From JABDQA01 sp963759125 (lineage in GTDB: Bacteria > Desulfobacterota > Desulfobulbia > Desulfobulbales > Desulfocapsaceae), in the NCBI GenBank assembly GCA_963759125.1, contig CAVWXN010000004.1, forward strand, positions 1 through 64,000: a stretch of 64,000 nucleotides of DNA. Direction: 5' to 3'. A model generated the notes under the pieces. That model was not told where the DNA came from. It saw only the letters and a program-made list of their open reading frames with translations, and did no database searches. A program made the translations under genes and the position numbers. Shown one piece after another: positions 44,635 to 54,874 of this stretch; the stretch's first letter is position 1, and each line of letters begins with the position of its first letter.

Positions 44635-44713
44635 CTTATTTCTCCTGCAATGGATAGCGGATTGACCTTTACCATCTGCTGTCAAAGTTGATCAAATCTC
44701 GACTCCACATCAT

Positions 44714-45398
44714 TTAGCAGACCTTGATGTTTTCATTCAGCTTTATCTGCAACATGATGAAAAAGATGACGATGTCTTCGAGATTTTTGATTGTTATGTC
44801 CTTTCTGTGTTTCAGTTTGATCGATATGGAGAGTGTGCTTCCATAGTCGTTAATCAACACCTCGAAATCAACGTCTATAATTTCATCATAATTAATAGCC
44901 GTCTTTTTATGCAGATATTGAAAAATCAAATGGTCGTTGTCCAAGGTCAGAGAGATAGGCTGGCCTTGGAAAAATATCGCCAGCGGAATAGACAAGGCTA
45001 ACAAAACTGAAAATAGAGTCTTGCTTATTGGAAAACTGATAATCAGTGACAGCACCAGCACAAAAACCACAATACGCAGATGGAACAGATATTTTGAGGT
45101 GAGTCGAAATGTCTGAGAGCGGAAATTTTCCTTACGGATATCAGCAAGTCTTAAACAGACGGTTTTCAAAAATACCGGAAATTGATCAGTACTTATATCT
45201 TACGGGCACTTCTCTTTGGTCATCTAAAACTATTTTGATCCGGCTCCGCGGTTGGTCATCTATGTATCTGATGTCACTCCAATTGAAACGTATCTGTTCA
45301 GCGCTGTCAGGTCGGTAACAAATTTCATTTTCATGGACATCATAATAGTCCGTGCTGTTTGGGAAGGATTCAGAAAAGAAGGTAATGGGATCGCTCAT
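44714..45398 (-). CDS. Hypothetical membrane protein, probably one gene split by a frameshift
   Basis: Two adjoining pieces: an N-terminal soluble part (45398-45186, IRFNWSDIRYIDDQPRSRIK, ending VPVRYKY) and a part with two spans (45169-44714, LRIVVFVLVLSLIISFPISK) followed by a beta-rich C-terminus. One frame reads FPVFLKTVCLRLADIRKEN straight across the gap, so a one-base shift near 45185 would give a protein of about 227 residues with a PH-like first half. The product is unidentified; two separate genes remain possible. Confidence 0.5.
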
Positions 45399-45404
45399 AT
45401 TTTT

Positions 45405-45608
45405 TTATACCGCCGCCTGAATAGATTTCACTCTTCCGACCAGACCATTCTCCAGGCGGACCTTGATCCCGTGTGGATGAGTTGCCGATTTAGTTAAAAT
45501 GTCTCTGACAACGCCCTCGGTAAGTTTTCCGGATCGCTGATCCTGCTTCAGTACAATCGATACTTTGAGGCCGACCCGAACATCGACTCGTCTGGTTCCG
45601 TCGCTCAT
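45405..45608 (-). CDS. YwbE family protein
   Basis: 67 residues from ATG 45608. The sequence VGLKVSIVLKQDQRSGKLTE, GVVRDILTKSATHPHGIKVR and LENGLVGRVK matches the widespread YwbE family, a small beta-rich protein of unknown function, close to its usual length throughout. An upstream in-frame extension is not needed. Confidence 0.88.
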   Translation of the reverse strand: MSDGTRRVDVRVGLKVSIVLKQDQRSGKLTEGVVRDILTKSATHPHGIKVRLENGLVGRVKSIQAAV

Positions 45609-45811
45609 CTGGTTTTCCCCTTTTTTGCTTTTCTTGGGAACCTTTATCATAGACCGTTGCATTGGGCACAACTATTTGCTGTCATGGTCGACATGTCTGG
45701 GGTGTCAGGCCTCCATTTCGGCAGCATCGGTAACTGCTCAATGCTCACTTTCAGAAAAGGGGAGAGCTCAAGGTTGCAGTAGTACAGTACAACTCAGAAT
45801 GAGATGTCAGG

Positions 45812-46786
45812 CTATTTTACTATTGCTTTGTGTACTTTGATTGATCCGAACCACTGCGGCCTTTTATCGATGTCAAAAGATGAGAGGGCAGGATGCATCG
45901 CCTGAAGCAGGTGCTTGTTCTGCTCGAGTGCCATGATCAAGGATTCTACTATTCCATCATCTAGATCTGCTGAGGATATCAAGGTCATGGTCGTACCGAA
46001 GGTGGAGAGCTTCTCCGCAAGAGATGGATAGGTGGATTTTTTGAGGTCCTGTCTTGAAAGTGAGGGGTTTGCGATGATCAGATCAACCATGCCAGTGCTG
46101 GAAAAACCGATCAAATAAGCTTCAGTATCTTCCATCAACTGCTTGATATCATCGTCGGGATGGACACCTTTATGGACCAGGACCTGCACGTCACCCTGGC
46201 GGAAGGCAAGCTTGTCTTGGGATAACGATGGTGACAGTTCAGCGAATACGGGAAACATCTCCTCCGTCCAACCCTGAGTTTGCATGTACATCTCAAACAG
46301 CAGTTTCTCTGGTGAGCCGAAGGCTCCGGTGTTTATCCTTTTGCCAGGTAATTGTTCGATCGTCGACATATCGGCATTGCCGCGAACGATCAGCGTAAGA
46401 GGAACCTCGTAAAGTGGAGTGACAATGCGAAGAAGATCATAATTGATGTCGAGGTATTGAAAAGCACCCCGGCCGATAGTCGATTCTCCGAGCAGTAAGG
46501 AATCGACAAGAGCCAGATCGAGCGAACCTCCCTGTACGTTTGTCAGATTGTCAATTGGATCGCTTGTTTCGGATAGCGAGCAGGTTATCTCTTGGGCCTG
46601 CTTGGCAAATATCCTGCACAATAATTTTCCGCTGTGGTGAGAAAATGAGCCATCTGGGCCCGTGCCGATTATCAATTCAAATGATGATGCCGTAATCGAA
46701 GAACTACAAATCATGACGAACGCAGCTATGAGTGAGAAAGCGCTGATAAATAATCCGTTCGGTCGTTTGAAAATCTCAGCGATCAT
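45812..46786 (-). CDS. TAXI-type TRAP transporter solute-binding protein
   Basis: 324 residues from ATG 46786 (GGAGG five bases upstream). A signal or membrane segment is followed by FELIIGTGPDGSFSHHSGKL, the TAXI family opening, then SLDLALVDSLLLGES, INTGAFGSPEKLLFEMYM and VLVHKGVHPDDDIKQLM. It binds small acids such as glutamate for DctM-like permeases. No membrane subunit lies nearby, so it must partner one elsewhere or act as a sensor. Confidence 0.82.
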   Translation of the reverse strand: MIAEIFKRPNGLFISAFSLIAAFVMICSSSITASSFELIIGTGPDGSFSHHSGKLLCRIFAKQAQEITCSLSETSDPIDNLTNVQGGSLDLALVDSLLLGESTIGRGAFQYLDINYDLLRIVTPLYEVPLTLIVRGNADMSTIEQLPGKRINTGAFGSPEKLLFEMYMQTQGWTEEMFPVFAELSPSLSQDKLAFRQGDVQVLVHKGVHPDDDIKQLMEDTEAYLIGFSSTGMVDLIIANPSLSRQDLKKSTYPSLAEKLSTFGTTMTLISSADLDDGIVESLIMALEQNKHLLQAMHPALSSFDIDKRPQWFGSIKVHKAIVK

Positions 46787-47059
46787 GGGGTCCTCCAAAA
46801 TGGAACTATGAACGAGCGAATTTTGAAACCGGTCGTTTAGGTAGTCCGTCTGCTGCTGTTATCTTCCTCCATCACAGGACTGAAGGTTTTGTTATGTGAT
46901 GATAAAACCAAGAGGTAACGCATAAATTATAGCCACTTCACCTAACGGGTAAATGTAACCATGTGGTAGTTCCTTTAAAAACCGGCGAGGTGAACTGTCA
47001 GAAGGTTAACACAAAACCGGGGTCAAGAATATTGCTGTCAATTTGTACTTATCTTTACC

Positions 47060-48028
47060 CTAACTTTGGTCTGCTATCCGCTTTTTGATGAAGTTTTCCA
47101 ATTTTATCAGGTCATTGCTGAAGTTTCGTATACCTTCTGCCAACTTTTCAGTTGCCATCGGATCCTCATTGAGCATAAATCGAAAGGTCTTCTCATCCAG
47201 ATGGAGTTGATCGATTTCATCATTTTGCGACATATCTGAGTATAGTTTCTGTGAAAGCGGGGTATGGTCCTTACTCAATTCATCTAGAAAATTAGGGCCT
47301 ATGGTTAACCGGTCACAGCCTGCCAGTTGCTCGATTTCTCCCTTGTTCCTGAAACTTGCACCCATAATGATGGTCTGGTAATCAAATTTTTTGTAATAGC
47401 GGTAGATGTTGGTTACCGAGAGTACCCCGGGGTCTTTTTCTGCTGGGAACTCCTTGCCTTCATTTTTTTTGTACCAGTCGAGAATACGACCAACAAAGGG
47501 TGAGATCAAAAACACCTTGGCTTCGGCACAGGCGACCGCCTGGGAAAATCCGAACAGCAGGGTCAGGTTGCAATTTATTCCTTCCTGTTCAAGAATCTCG
47601 GCAGCTTTGATTCCTTCCCAGGTCGAGGCGATCTTTATCAAAATCCTATTTCTTTCTATACCTGCCTGGCCATACATCTCGATAAGTTTTCTCGCCCTCT
47701 GAATGGTATTTTCCTTATCAAAAGAAAGTCTGGCATCAACTTCGGTAGATATTCTGCCGGGGACGATTTTCAGTATCTCTTTGCCAAAATTGATCGCCAG
47801 CCGGTCGAGGATGGTGTCCAGCAGTTCCTGACCCGTGCTCTTTGACTGGGTGCCAAAATTCACCGCCTCGTCTACCAAATGGCTGTATTGCTCCATCTGG
47901 GCTGCCGCAAAAATCAGAGAAGGGTTGGTGGTCGCATCCTCAGGTTGATATTGTCTGATGGAATCGATATCACCGGTATCTGCAACGACCACAGTCATTT
48001 CTTTCAATTGAGTCAACTTGTCTTTCAT
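47060..48028 (-). CDS. tal: Transaldolase, TalB type
   Basis: 322 residues, full length. Moves a dihydroxyacetone unit in the pentose phosphate pathway. Seen: DATTNPSLIFAAAQM, Schiff-base lysine in RILIKIASTWEGIKAAE, GINCNLTLLFGFSQAVACAE and the phosphate-binding ISPFVGRILDWYKK. It stands alone. No other pentose-phosphate gene is present. Confidence 0.96.
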   Translation of the reverse strand: MKDKLTQLKEMTVVVADTGDIDSIRQYQPEDATTNPSLIFAAAQMEQYSHLVDEAVNFGTQSKSTGQELLDTILDRLAINFGKEILKIVPGRISTEVDARLSFDKENTIQRARKLIEMYGQAGIERNRILIKIASTWEGIKAAEILEQEGINCNLTLLFGFSQAVACAEAKVFLISPFVGRILDWYKKNEGKEFPAEKDPGVLSVTNIYRYYKKFDYQTIIMGASFRNKGEIEQLAGCDRLTIGPNFLDELSKDHTPLSQKLYSDMSQNDEIDQLHLDEKTFRFMLNEDPMATEKLAEGIRNFSNDLIKLENFIKKRIADQS

Positions 48029-48404
48029 TTTTTCCCTCGTCGATCTGGATGATCAAAATTTTCCGTGAAGCTTTCCAACTGACTGCCTGGTTACTCTCTA
48101 TAACTCAGAAGCGTCTGGAAAACCAGGGGCGATTGATACTTTGCGAGCATCCGTCCGCGATGCCAAACGGGTTCATTTAAAGGTTTTCAGCAACGAAGCA
48201 TTTATCTGAGTAATACCTCAGACACATGCTCTTGAACAATCTAAACCCTAATCCATTTTCTTGAGGATGCCCGTACAAATCGGTCCCTTGCTCGATTACC
48301 ATTTGCCTAACACATTGTGGCGTTATGTACTTGGTGATTGTGGTTATAATGTTTGTAGATGCATCCTGAAGTGTATTCATTCAACTCCATTGCGAGGTAA
48401 TGCC
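48029..48404. other. Intergenic, nothing recognised
   Basis: 376 bases between the divergent transaldolase and secreted hypothetical genes. It probably holds both promoters. I see no convincing reading frame or repeat. Confidence 0.5.
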
Positions 48405-48882
48405 ATGAATGATACAAGGCGCAAGCATAAACGGTCGTTTCTGCTCCTTCTGACAATACTATTTCTAGTAGTATATCCTTCTCAACTCGCAGCCCAGAAA
48501 ACAGGACAGTTCGGGGTGCTTATGGAGGAAGAGGGGGACAGGGTATTGTTGAACCTGTCCGAGAATGTTTTGAACGAGGCCGTCATTCAAAAAGCTCAGA
48601 GTATTTTATAATAGAAAAGGACTGAAGGAAGACATTTTAATAGAAGGGTGTCTAAGAGAATTGAGTGCAATTTCAGAGACAAAAGAGGAATCAATTGAAC
48701 AATTGATCGAGCATGTTTCGGTCTGGATTCCCAAGTTGTACAACGATAATTTTTTGGTTAATCCAAGGTGCATTATCATACTGGAGACAAAAATAAATGA
48801 GGAAGAGAGGGCCGAAGTCAGATTTGGAGTGGCAATGAAATGCACTGCTAAGTCACAGGTTCCTGAAATTATAAACATTTGA
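48405..48882 (+). CDS. Secreted hypothetical protein, one frameshift
   Basis: ATG 48405 (GAGG seven bases upstream) opens a signal peptide (RSFLLLLTILFLVVYPSQLA) and an export-type mature region. The frame stops at 48611, but a second frame reads VFYNRKGLKEDILIEGCLRE to the end (IINI, 48882). One base near 48598 would join them into about 158 residues. No family recognised. Confidence 0.45.
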
Positions 48883-49256
48883 TCTGCATCGGTAAAAATA
48901 ATTCAGGCAGCTTTTCACTCAGTCAACAGGAGGAGGAGATTGTTTTTCTGCTGATGCCTCACCATATGTTGGCCAGCAATAGTAAGGAGAATTGGACCAT
49001 CGGTCCCTGGGAGACTCAACAAATGTTTGCCTGGGGAAGTGATCTGCTGGTTGTTGATTTTGGTTCTAATGGACTGTGGAAGTATGATGGATCATGGACT
49101 AAACTCTCCTATCTGGACCCCGTGGGAATCATTGTTTTGAGTGATTCCCAACTGGTAGTGAATTTCGGTTCCCGTGGACTTTGGAAATTGGAAATATGAC
49201 GGACGTTCGTGGGAGCAGATTGCCCTTGGCAGTGTAAAAGCCGATAAAGTCAATTG
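48883..49256 (+). pseudogene. Repeat-containing beta-propeller-like fragment, frameshifted
   Basis: Follows the secreted gene. It carries two similar units: LLVVDFGSNGLWKYDGSWTK and LVVNFGSRGLWK, then KYDGRSWEQIALGSVKADKV in another frame after a shift near 49190. The unit (V.FGS.GLWKYDG.SW) resembles a propeller or tachylectin-like strand set. A clear start is missing; it may be the C-terminal part of the upstream product or a remnant. Confidence 0.4.
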
Positions 49257-49360
49257 ATTGGGATAGTTCTGATCCCCCACACTTCTGTAGGGCGTTAGGG
49301 TACCCTTTAGTTAGCTGAAGGGATCAATCCATGACTGATGCGTTCGAACGTCTTAACTGG

Positions 49361-49813
49361 CTACTTTGACGTCGCGGCTTTTGTAAAAGTGGACAAGGCC
49401 TTGTCGATTTTTTGAAAAACTTCCTCGCAACCCGCAACATTATGGCGTGCTTGGATATAAGCCGGGTCATTATACGATACAAAAACAGCATCCTTGTCAT
49501 CTTGCCAGATCAAAGCTTTTTGCGGTAAGTCCAGGGCTGCAGTCTGCTGACATTTCATCAGGGGACTTCCTACCTTGGGGTTACCGAAAATCAGCAACAC
49601 CGTATCCCGTAAATCTACCCCCACGCTGCGGGCTCCCTCTGAATGATCTATTCGCTTAAAGACGGTCATTCCTTTCTCCTTTAGAATGTTCTCTAATCGA
49701 TCTGCTGTTTCCGCCACATCGAATTCACTCCTCACATTTATGACCCCATTCGCAGCCATTGAGGGAAGCGCATACATTAGTACTAATGCTAAAGAAACTA
49801 TCAATTTTGTCAT
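49361..49813 (-). CDS. DUF302 family periplasmic protein
   Basis: 150 residues with signal peptide (MTKLIVSLALVLMYALPSMA). The DUF302 pattern is seen: a VINVRSEFDVAETADRLENI helix, GMTVFKRIDHSEGARSVGVD, LLIFGNPKVGSPLMKCQQTA and LDLPQKALIWQDD. Family members are small possibly ligand- or metal-binding proteins of unknown role. Confidence 0.88.
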   Translation of the reverse strand: MTKLIVSLALVLMYALPSMAANGVINVRSEFDVAETADRLENILKEKGMTVFKRIDHSEGARSVGVDLRDTVLLIFGNPKVGSPLMKCQQTAALDLPQKALIWQDDKDAVFVSYNDPAYIQARHNVAGCEEVFQKIDKALSTFTKAATSK

Positions 49814-50241
49814 TTGTTCACCTATCTGGTTAGAGATTGAGGGGTTGATTAGTTTTGGCGAGACTCTCAGGCAGGGTAATAATTTGGGTTCCTGTACTCG
49901 CGATCGTCAACGGCGAACCAGGGCCCGAAAGATGCGGGTCAATAGAAAATTTGTAGATTAAATGCTTTCTGTCATCTGCTGTCCCCGACAGTTAGAAGGG
50001 TAATGACGGTTGGTCCTACTGTCCAGAAAGCGTCGGGTTGGGGCAAGCTGGAAATAAACCCCCTTCCCCAATCTTCTCAGGGGCCGCTTCTGACTCTGAA
50101 TATGCTGGGTGTCGTTTTCCGCTAGGTTGGTGACAACACTCTGACGGCCCTGAAATATAGGGATTTTGGAATTTGCCTTGAGCTATACCATCAATCATGC
50201 TTAATGTCTTATCGTGGTTTTGAGGGAAAAATGAGATCGAC
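49814..50241. other. Intergenic, nothing recognised
   Basis: 428 bases with no credible reading frame and no match to either repeat family. Confidence 0.5.
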
Positions 50242-50532
50242 ATGCGCAAAGGTGATCTGGTCATAGCTGACCATCCTGAGAGTGAATCGAGCATCCTAAC
50301 CCGATTTTACGGCATCGTTCTTGATATAAGCCAAGCAGGCCGTGTCATAATTGAACTGGCTGACGGCTCTGTGATAGAGCGACAAACCAATTCAATCGCG
50401 GTTTATGTTCATCCCCCCTCGAACTGGCAAGAACTATTTAAAAGACAGGAAGTTCTATTCAACCGCGCCCGGCAGCCGATAATGGGCCGTAACTCAAAAA
50501 AAAGCGAGGGTCGTGATAAGAGGATAATCTGA
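50242..50532 (+). CDS. Small hypothetical protein
   Basis: 96 residues. The first half is beta-rich (KGDLVIADHPESESSILTRF, YGIVLDISQAGRVIIELADG), like a KOW/SH3-type small barrel, followed by a basic C-terminal tail. GAGGG lies 15 bases upstream, so the start is only moderately supported. Function unknown. Confidence 0.55.
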   Translation: MRKGDLVIADHPESESSILTRFYGIVLDISQAGRVIIELADGSVIERQTNSIAVYVHPPSNWQELFKRQEVLFNRARQPIMGRNSKKSEGRDKRII

Positions 50533-50651
50533 AAGTTGATTATCTCCCTCTGCGCACTACTCGTTTTACCCTATCTTGCGTTCTCCGTTTTTCTGTTTAG
50601 TGTTACAATGTGGTATGCAATTGCACGGTATGCCATTTATCTCCACTCCTT

Positions 50652-50690
50652 AGGTGATGTGATTGACTCCCTCTGTCACATCACCTTTTT
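50652..50690 (+). terminator. Intrinsic terminator
   Basis: AGGTGATGTGA pairs perfectly with TCACATCACCT over a 13-base loop, followed by a T-run. It lies 120 bases after the small hypothetical gene. Confidence 0.88.
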
Positions 50691-50873
50691 GGGTTACTCT
50701 TCCCCACAGTGATCTGAGTTATTCTTCCAAAGCTTATCTGCTATGAATCAGAATCGCGATCTGTCACTATCAGTTTGGCATAAACTGCAAAGTAATTGTC
50801 ATCTGAGGCCAAGCGCAACCCAGCAATCATCCATACTTTGGGGTTATCGTTTACTGAATACAGGAGTTTGAAA

Positions 50874-51140
50874 ATGACTAAATGGGTGGATCAGAAGAGC
50901 GTTGAGATGCGTATTATCGCAAGCGATGTCTGGCAGGAGATACTGGATGAACTGGAGAAGCCTAATGGTCAATATACTCCGAGACAGGCAACGTCAATCT
51001 TAAAAGGAATCGCCAAAGAATACAGCAGGAAAGAGATGGAGGTGTCGGCCATCCCTGGGGATGGGCTGCCCCCCAGTTCTGCAAGTGATGAGATTATGGC
51101 GATTGTCTGCCAAGAGGCGATAGAGACAATCAAACGCTAA
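50874..51140 (+). CDS. Small hypothetical protein
   Basis: 88 residues from ATG 50874 with CAGGAG seven bases upstream. Mostly helical, with WVDQKSVEMRIIASDVWQEI and YTPRQATSILKGIAKEYSRK. No signal or membrane span. An upstream in-frame start at 50796 lacks a ribosome site. Not recognised. Confidence 0.6.
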   Translation: MTKWVDQKSVEMRIIASDVWQEILDELEKPNGQYTPRQATSILKGIAKEYSRKEMEVSAIPGDGLPPSSASDEIMAIVCQEAIETIKR

Positions 51141-51234
51141 GCGAATTTAGATACTCCTGTCCAGTCCTAACTTTCAGCCACACTGATTTTGCTCCTGATC
51201 CTTTAGTCTGATAGAGATAGCTTGTTATTGTCGA

Positions 51235-53163
51235 TCAACCTTCCGGCCAATCTACCGCTTCCCCTGCATCCTGGGCATAGCCGTCAGCCCCGATATCGCG
51301 GGCAAACTTGTCATTCACCGGTGCCCCGCCGACCATCACCATGACCTTTGAGCGCAGTCCCGCCTTCTGAAGGGCACCAATGATGTGCTCCATCTGCGGC
51401 ATCGTAGTCGTAAGAAGCGCTGATATGGCAAGTATATCAGGCTTGTATCGAGACACCTGGTGAACAAATTCATCGACCGCGACGTTGATCCCCAGATCGA
51501 CAATGTCATAGCCGACACCTTTGAGCATCGTACTGACAAGATTCTTGCCGATGTCGTGGAGATCGCCACGAACGGTACCGATGACTATTTTACCCTTCTT
51601 AATTCTTCCGTCGGCGGCCAGGAGAGGTTCAAGCACCGTCAGCGCTTCATTCATGGCTCTGGCCGAGAGGAGCACCTCTGGAATAAAAACCGTTCCATCC
51701 TTGAAGCGCCCGCCGATGATCTCCATCGCCGAGAGCATACCCAGGTTTAGTATGTCCTGGGGTGCGTAGTTCATGGCCAAGGCATGCTGGACATGGAGTT
51801 TGATATTTACATTGTCACCCTTCAGCACATCCTCCTGGATCAAGTGCAGATCTTTGTCAAGCACTTGGCTTGTATCAGATGGGACTGAAGAAGATGTCGG
51901 TGCTGGCCTGGCGGTCAACAGCTCAGGGGATAAAAGCACTGCAGCACCAGCCTTCAGCGGCAACCGGCCTTCTTTTTCAATCCGTTCTCCCAGACGAACA
52001 AGCCTGTCGAAAACGGCTCCGGGAGGGGTTGTATCCCCTATGCCGGCAATGAATCTATCACCGGGGGCGATCGCCTTAAACAGATGATCCAGGTAGGCTT
52101 TGAAATCCTCCTCGGTTGCTGACTTTTCCAACAGTATCGATTCTGGAATGCCTCCCCAGATAGTCAGTTTGCCACTGCGGCACCATCTATCGTAGTATTC
52201 ATCAATCCCGACCTTGGTCATGGGAAAAGGGGTAACCGCTTCACACACATCAGCGCCACAGTCAGCCAGAATATCCATCAGCAGGTTGTTTTCACCGTCG
52301 GGATGGATAAACAGCAGTTTGTCCCTGGTATGAAAAATCTCGGCTGCCTTCTGCCACCATGGCAAAAGATCTTTTTTCAGGTAGGCTGGGTAGGTGATCA
52401 TGCTGTCCACATTGGCGTCCCAATAGACCGCTTTGGCAGGCGAATCGGCCAGGATCGGCAGGAGTTGAGCGTAGCAATGCGTCAGAGCCTCCACCAGTTC
52501 TGCCATCTCATTTTTATAATCGTTGTAATGTATGAAGAACTGGGTTGCATCAATCAGAACCTTCTGAATGTAATGCATGGGCGATCCGGCGTTCAGTGCG
52601 GGAGTACTTTCAAGGGCCAGGCCATGGTCGCCAATCTCCGATTCCCACCTGACGAACCGATCGTAATCCGGTTTGAAGGTCATGTTGCCGAAAATATGGG
52701 CGAGTACCTTGTAGTCTCCCGGTCCTTTGATCGCATGTTCCTGTATCCAAGGGGCTGAGGCGCCCGCGTCCTTCATTTCTTCCGTGTAACCGTGGGTTGT
52801 GCTGACGCTGCCCAGTGGCGTCTCATAGACAACCCGCATTTGATCGGCGTCGCCTTCCATTATGATGTCAATATCCGGGGAGAATTCGAAACGGTAGGTA
52901 TACTCTTTCAGGTGAACCAGCCCCAGACCACGATGCACGATATCTTCGCTGCTGTCCGGTTTGAGAAATTCCGGAACAATCTTGTGCAGGGCCCATCCTT
53001 CTGCCAGAGCAATCTCGTCGGCGCTTCTGTTTTTATGTTTTTCAGGCAGAGTACCCGCACGCTGATTGGCGTTGTACCACAGGTCAATCCGCGGCACATA
53101 GGGGATCTTATCCACCATCTCTCCCTGGATGACTCTTAGTATTCGTTCCCGATGTGTCATCAA
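51235..53163 (-). CDS. Fused uroporphyrinogen decarboxylase-fold methyltransferase and corrinoid protein
   Basis: 642 residues. Residues about 1-400 have the URO-D/MtaA-type methyltransferase fold (MTHRERILRVIQGEMVDKIP, LLFIHPDGENNLLMDILADC, GKLTIWGGIPESILLE). Residues about 430-520 match the helical cap of corrinoid proteins (ALAMNYAPQDILNLGMLSAM). Residues about 520-640 form the B12-binding domain, with the histidine-on motif GDLHDIGKNLVS and VGGAPVNDKFARDIGADGYA. Normally these are separate subunits. The fused protein could move a methyl group from an O- or N-methyl compound to cobalamin or onward to a thiol. No reductive activator or third subunit is adjacent. Confidence 0.88.
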   Translation of the reverse strand: MMTHRERILRVIQGEMVDKIPYVPRIDLWYNANQRAGTLPEKHKNRSADEIALAEGWALHKIVPEFLKPDSSEDIVHRGLGLVHLKEYTYRFEFSPDIDIIMEGDADQMRVVYETPLGSVSTTHGYTEEMKDAGASAPWIQEHAIKGPGDYKVLAHIFGNMTFKPDYDRFVRWESEIGDHGLALESTPALNAGSPMHYIQKVLIDATQFFIHYNDYKNEMAELVEALTHCYAQLLPILADSPAKAVYWDANVDSMITYPAYLKKDLLPWWQKAAEIFHTRDKLLFIHPDGENNLLMDILADCGADVCEAVTPFPMTKVGIDEYYDRWCRSGKLTIWGGIPESILLEKSATEEDFKAYLDHLFKAIAPGDRFIAGIGDTTPPGAVFDRLVRLGERIEKEGRLPLKAGAAVLLSPELLTARPAPTSSSVPSDTSQVLDKDLHLIQEDVLKGDNVNIKLHVQHALAMNYAPQDILNLGMLSAMEIIGGRFKDGTVFIPEVLLSARAMNEALTVLEPLLAADGRIKKGKIVIGTVRGDLHDIGKNLVSTMLKGVGYDIVDLGINVAVDEFVHQVSRYKPDILAISALLTTTMPQMEHIIGALQKAGLRSKVMVMVGGAPVNDKFARDIGADGYAQDAGEAVDWPEG

Positions 53164-53338
53164 AATGATCTCCCTGAAGTTTTCGTTCCCGTTAGGCTGG
53201 AACTACAGCGTCGACAGCCAAATTGCGCCAGGCTGAGGATGCTATCTGACGATATCAGAGTAACAGCATGAAAGGTAATAAGGAAAGAACCTTTACTCGT
53301 GTTATAAGGCCCGGTAGGATTAGAAATTTCTTGGAAGG

Positions 53339-54874
53339 TTATCTAATTTCTTTTAGCATCTTGAGACCAGAAAGGTCCGGAGTGATTTTAGCCATCGATA
53401 TATATCTCTGTTGAACCCTGTCGGCCTTTTCTTTGGCTAACTTATAAGCAATATAGTACCTGTATATATTGCTTACATACTGGACCGTTTCACGGCCGAT
53501 TTTTTCCGCTGCGATCAATTCCACATTCTTGAACCATATGTTAGGCTCAAGTCCTCGGCGTTTCGCTTCACTCCTTAGGTCAAGTATTCTCTTTGGTCCA
53601 GCATTATAGGCTGCAAACGTCAATAAGTTCCTGTTTAAATTGTCTATTTCAGGTTCGTTGAAATATCGGTCCTGAATGAATCGTAAATATTTATGGCCCG
53701 CATGAACATTATCCTCAAGATTCTCAATATTGGGGATACCAACATTTTTATCGGCTGCCGTTTGCGGCAGTAATTGCATAATACCAAAGGCGCCGCAGGG
53801 GCTGCGCTTACTATGGTCCAGTTGAGATTCCTGATAGGCAAGAGCCTTGGTCATTAAGTAATCAAATTCGTACTGGTCAGCATATTTTTTAAACAATTCT
53901 ACAACTGAGTGATAACTGGCAATGGCTTCGGGCGGCAGAACATTTTTCACCCATTTATTATCGTGCAGATACTTCTTGAATATTACGTTTCCAACCTTCG
54001 TCCCCTTTTTGGTGGTCTCTAAAAAGGTATTTACAACCTCAGCGAGCCTGGGGCTATTTTTCCGGAAGGCCCAGCCAATGTCGCCATCTTCATTAATAGC
54101 GATATCCCGATAGAGCGTAAGATTGCTGAATATTTCACTCCATAAATTTGCTATATGATCATCCACTACAGTCATCGCAATCAAGCCCTCGCTTAACATC
54201 TGCAGTAGATCAGAATCTTCAAAATGTTCATCTGCCTGGATGATATTTACGGGCCGCAAGCCTCTTCTCTCGAAAGTCTTATTGAGCTCGACTAGATGTT
54301 GATAATAACTGGAGGACTTGCGGATATGGACTTTCCGGCCAGATAAATCATCAATGGAACTCAGCGGGGCAGCCTGGGAATTGGTTATGACAATCTCTTT
54401 TACACTGGTGAGAAAAGGTTCGCTAAAATCCACCTTTTTTAATCGATCTTCAATAATAGTCAGATTGCCAACAGCAATATCTCCTTTCCCTTCAAGTAAC
54501 GCAGGTATCAGTTGATCACGATAAACCGGAAGGAAAAGCACTTCCACTTGGAGGGGTTTTCTTTTATTTCCCCGATTAATGTAGTCCCTAAAAGCTTCAA
54601 TCAGTTCGACGCTCACCCCTCGATACTGCCCCTTGTCAATGAAGAAGCCTATCTTGTCTAAGACAACAAGAACGCGAACAAGTCGGCGCTCTACCATGCC
54701 GTCAAAGTCACCTCGCCATTTTTCGTCTAAAGAGAGATGTCCAAATTCTTCTTGGTCTCTCTCTGCTTTTACAGCCTCAGGAATGAAAACAAAGATTAGG
54801 CTTATCATCAAAACAACGCAGAGATGCCAACTCCATAGATTTTGAGAACTGTGGTTCGCATCGAAAGCAGTCAT
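53339..54874 (-). CDS. MltF-like lytic transglycosylase with solute-binding domain
   Basis: 511 residues. A membrane anchor (about 14-36), an SBP_bac_3 domain (about 68-310; GDIAVGNLTIIEDRLKKVDF) and a C-terminal SLT domain (about 340-480) with catalytic glutamate in TKALAYQESQLDHSKRSPCG, then AFGIMQLLPQTA and TFAAYNAGPKRIL. This is the MltF arrangement, acting on periplasmic peptidoglycan. It stands alone. Confidence 0.9.
   Translation of the reverse strand: MTAFDANHSSQNLWSWHLCVVLMISLIFVFIPEAVKAERDQEEFGHLSLDEKWRGDFDGMVERRLVRVLVVLDKIGFFIDKGQYRGVSVELIEAFRDYINRGNKRKPLQVEVLFLPVYRDQLIPALLEGKGDIAVGNLTIIEDRLKKVDFSEPFLTSVKEIVITNSQAAPLSSIDDLSGRKVHIRKSSSYYQHLVELNKTFERRGLRPVNIIQADEHFEDSDLLQMLSEGLIAMTVVDDHIANLWSEIFSNLTLYRDIAINEDGDIGWAFRKNSPRLAEVVNTFLETTKKGTKVGNVIFKKYLHDNKWVKNVLPPEAIASYHSVVELFKKYADQYEFDYLMTKALAYQESQLDHSKRSPCGAFGIMQLLPQTAADKNVGIPNIENLEDNVHAGHKYLRFIQDRYFNEPEIDNLNRNLLTFAAYNAGPKRILDLRSEAKRRGLEPNIWFKNVELIAAEKIGRETVQYVSNIYRYYIAYKLAKEKADRVQQRYISMAKITPDLSGLKMLKEIR

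Noticed and set aside
48177..48380. 67-codon minus-strand frame between transaldolase and the secreted gene
   Set aside because: No ribosome site or recognisable features; it overlaps the likely promoter region.
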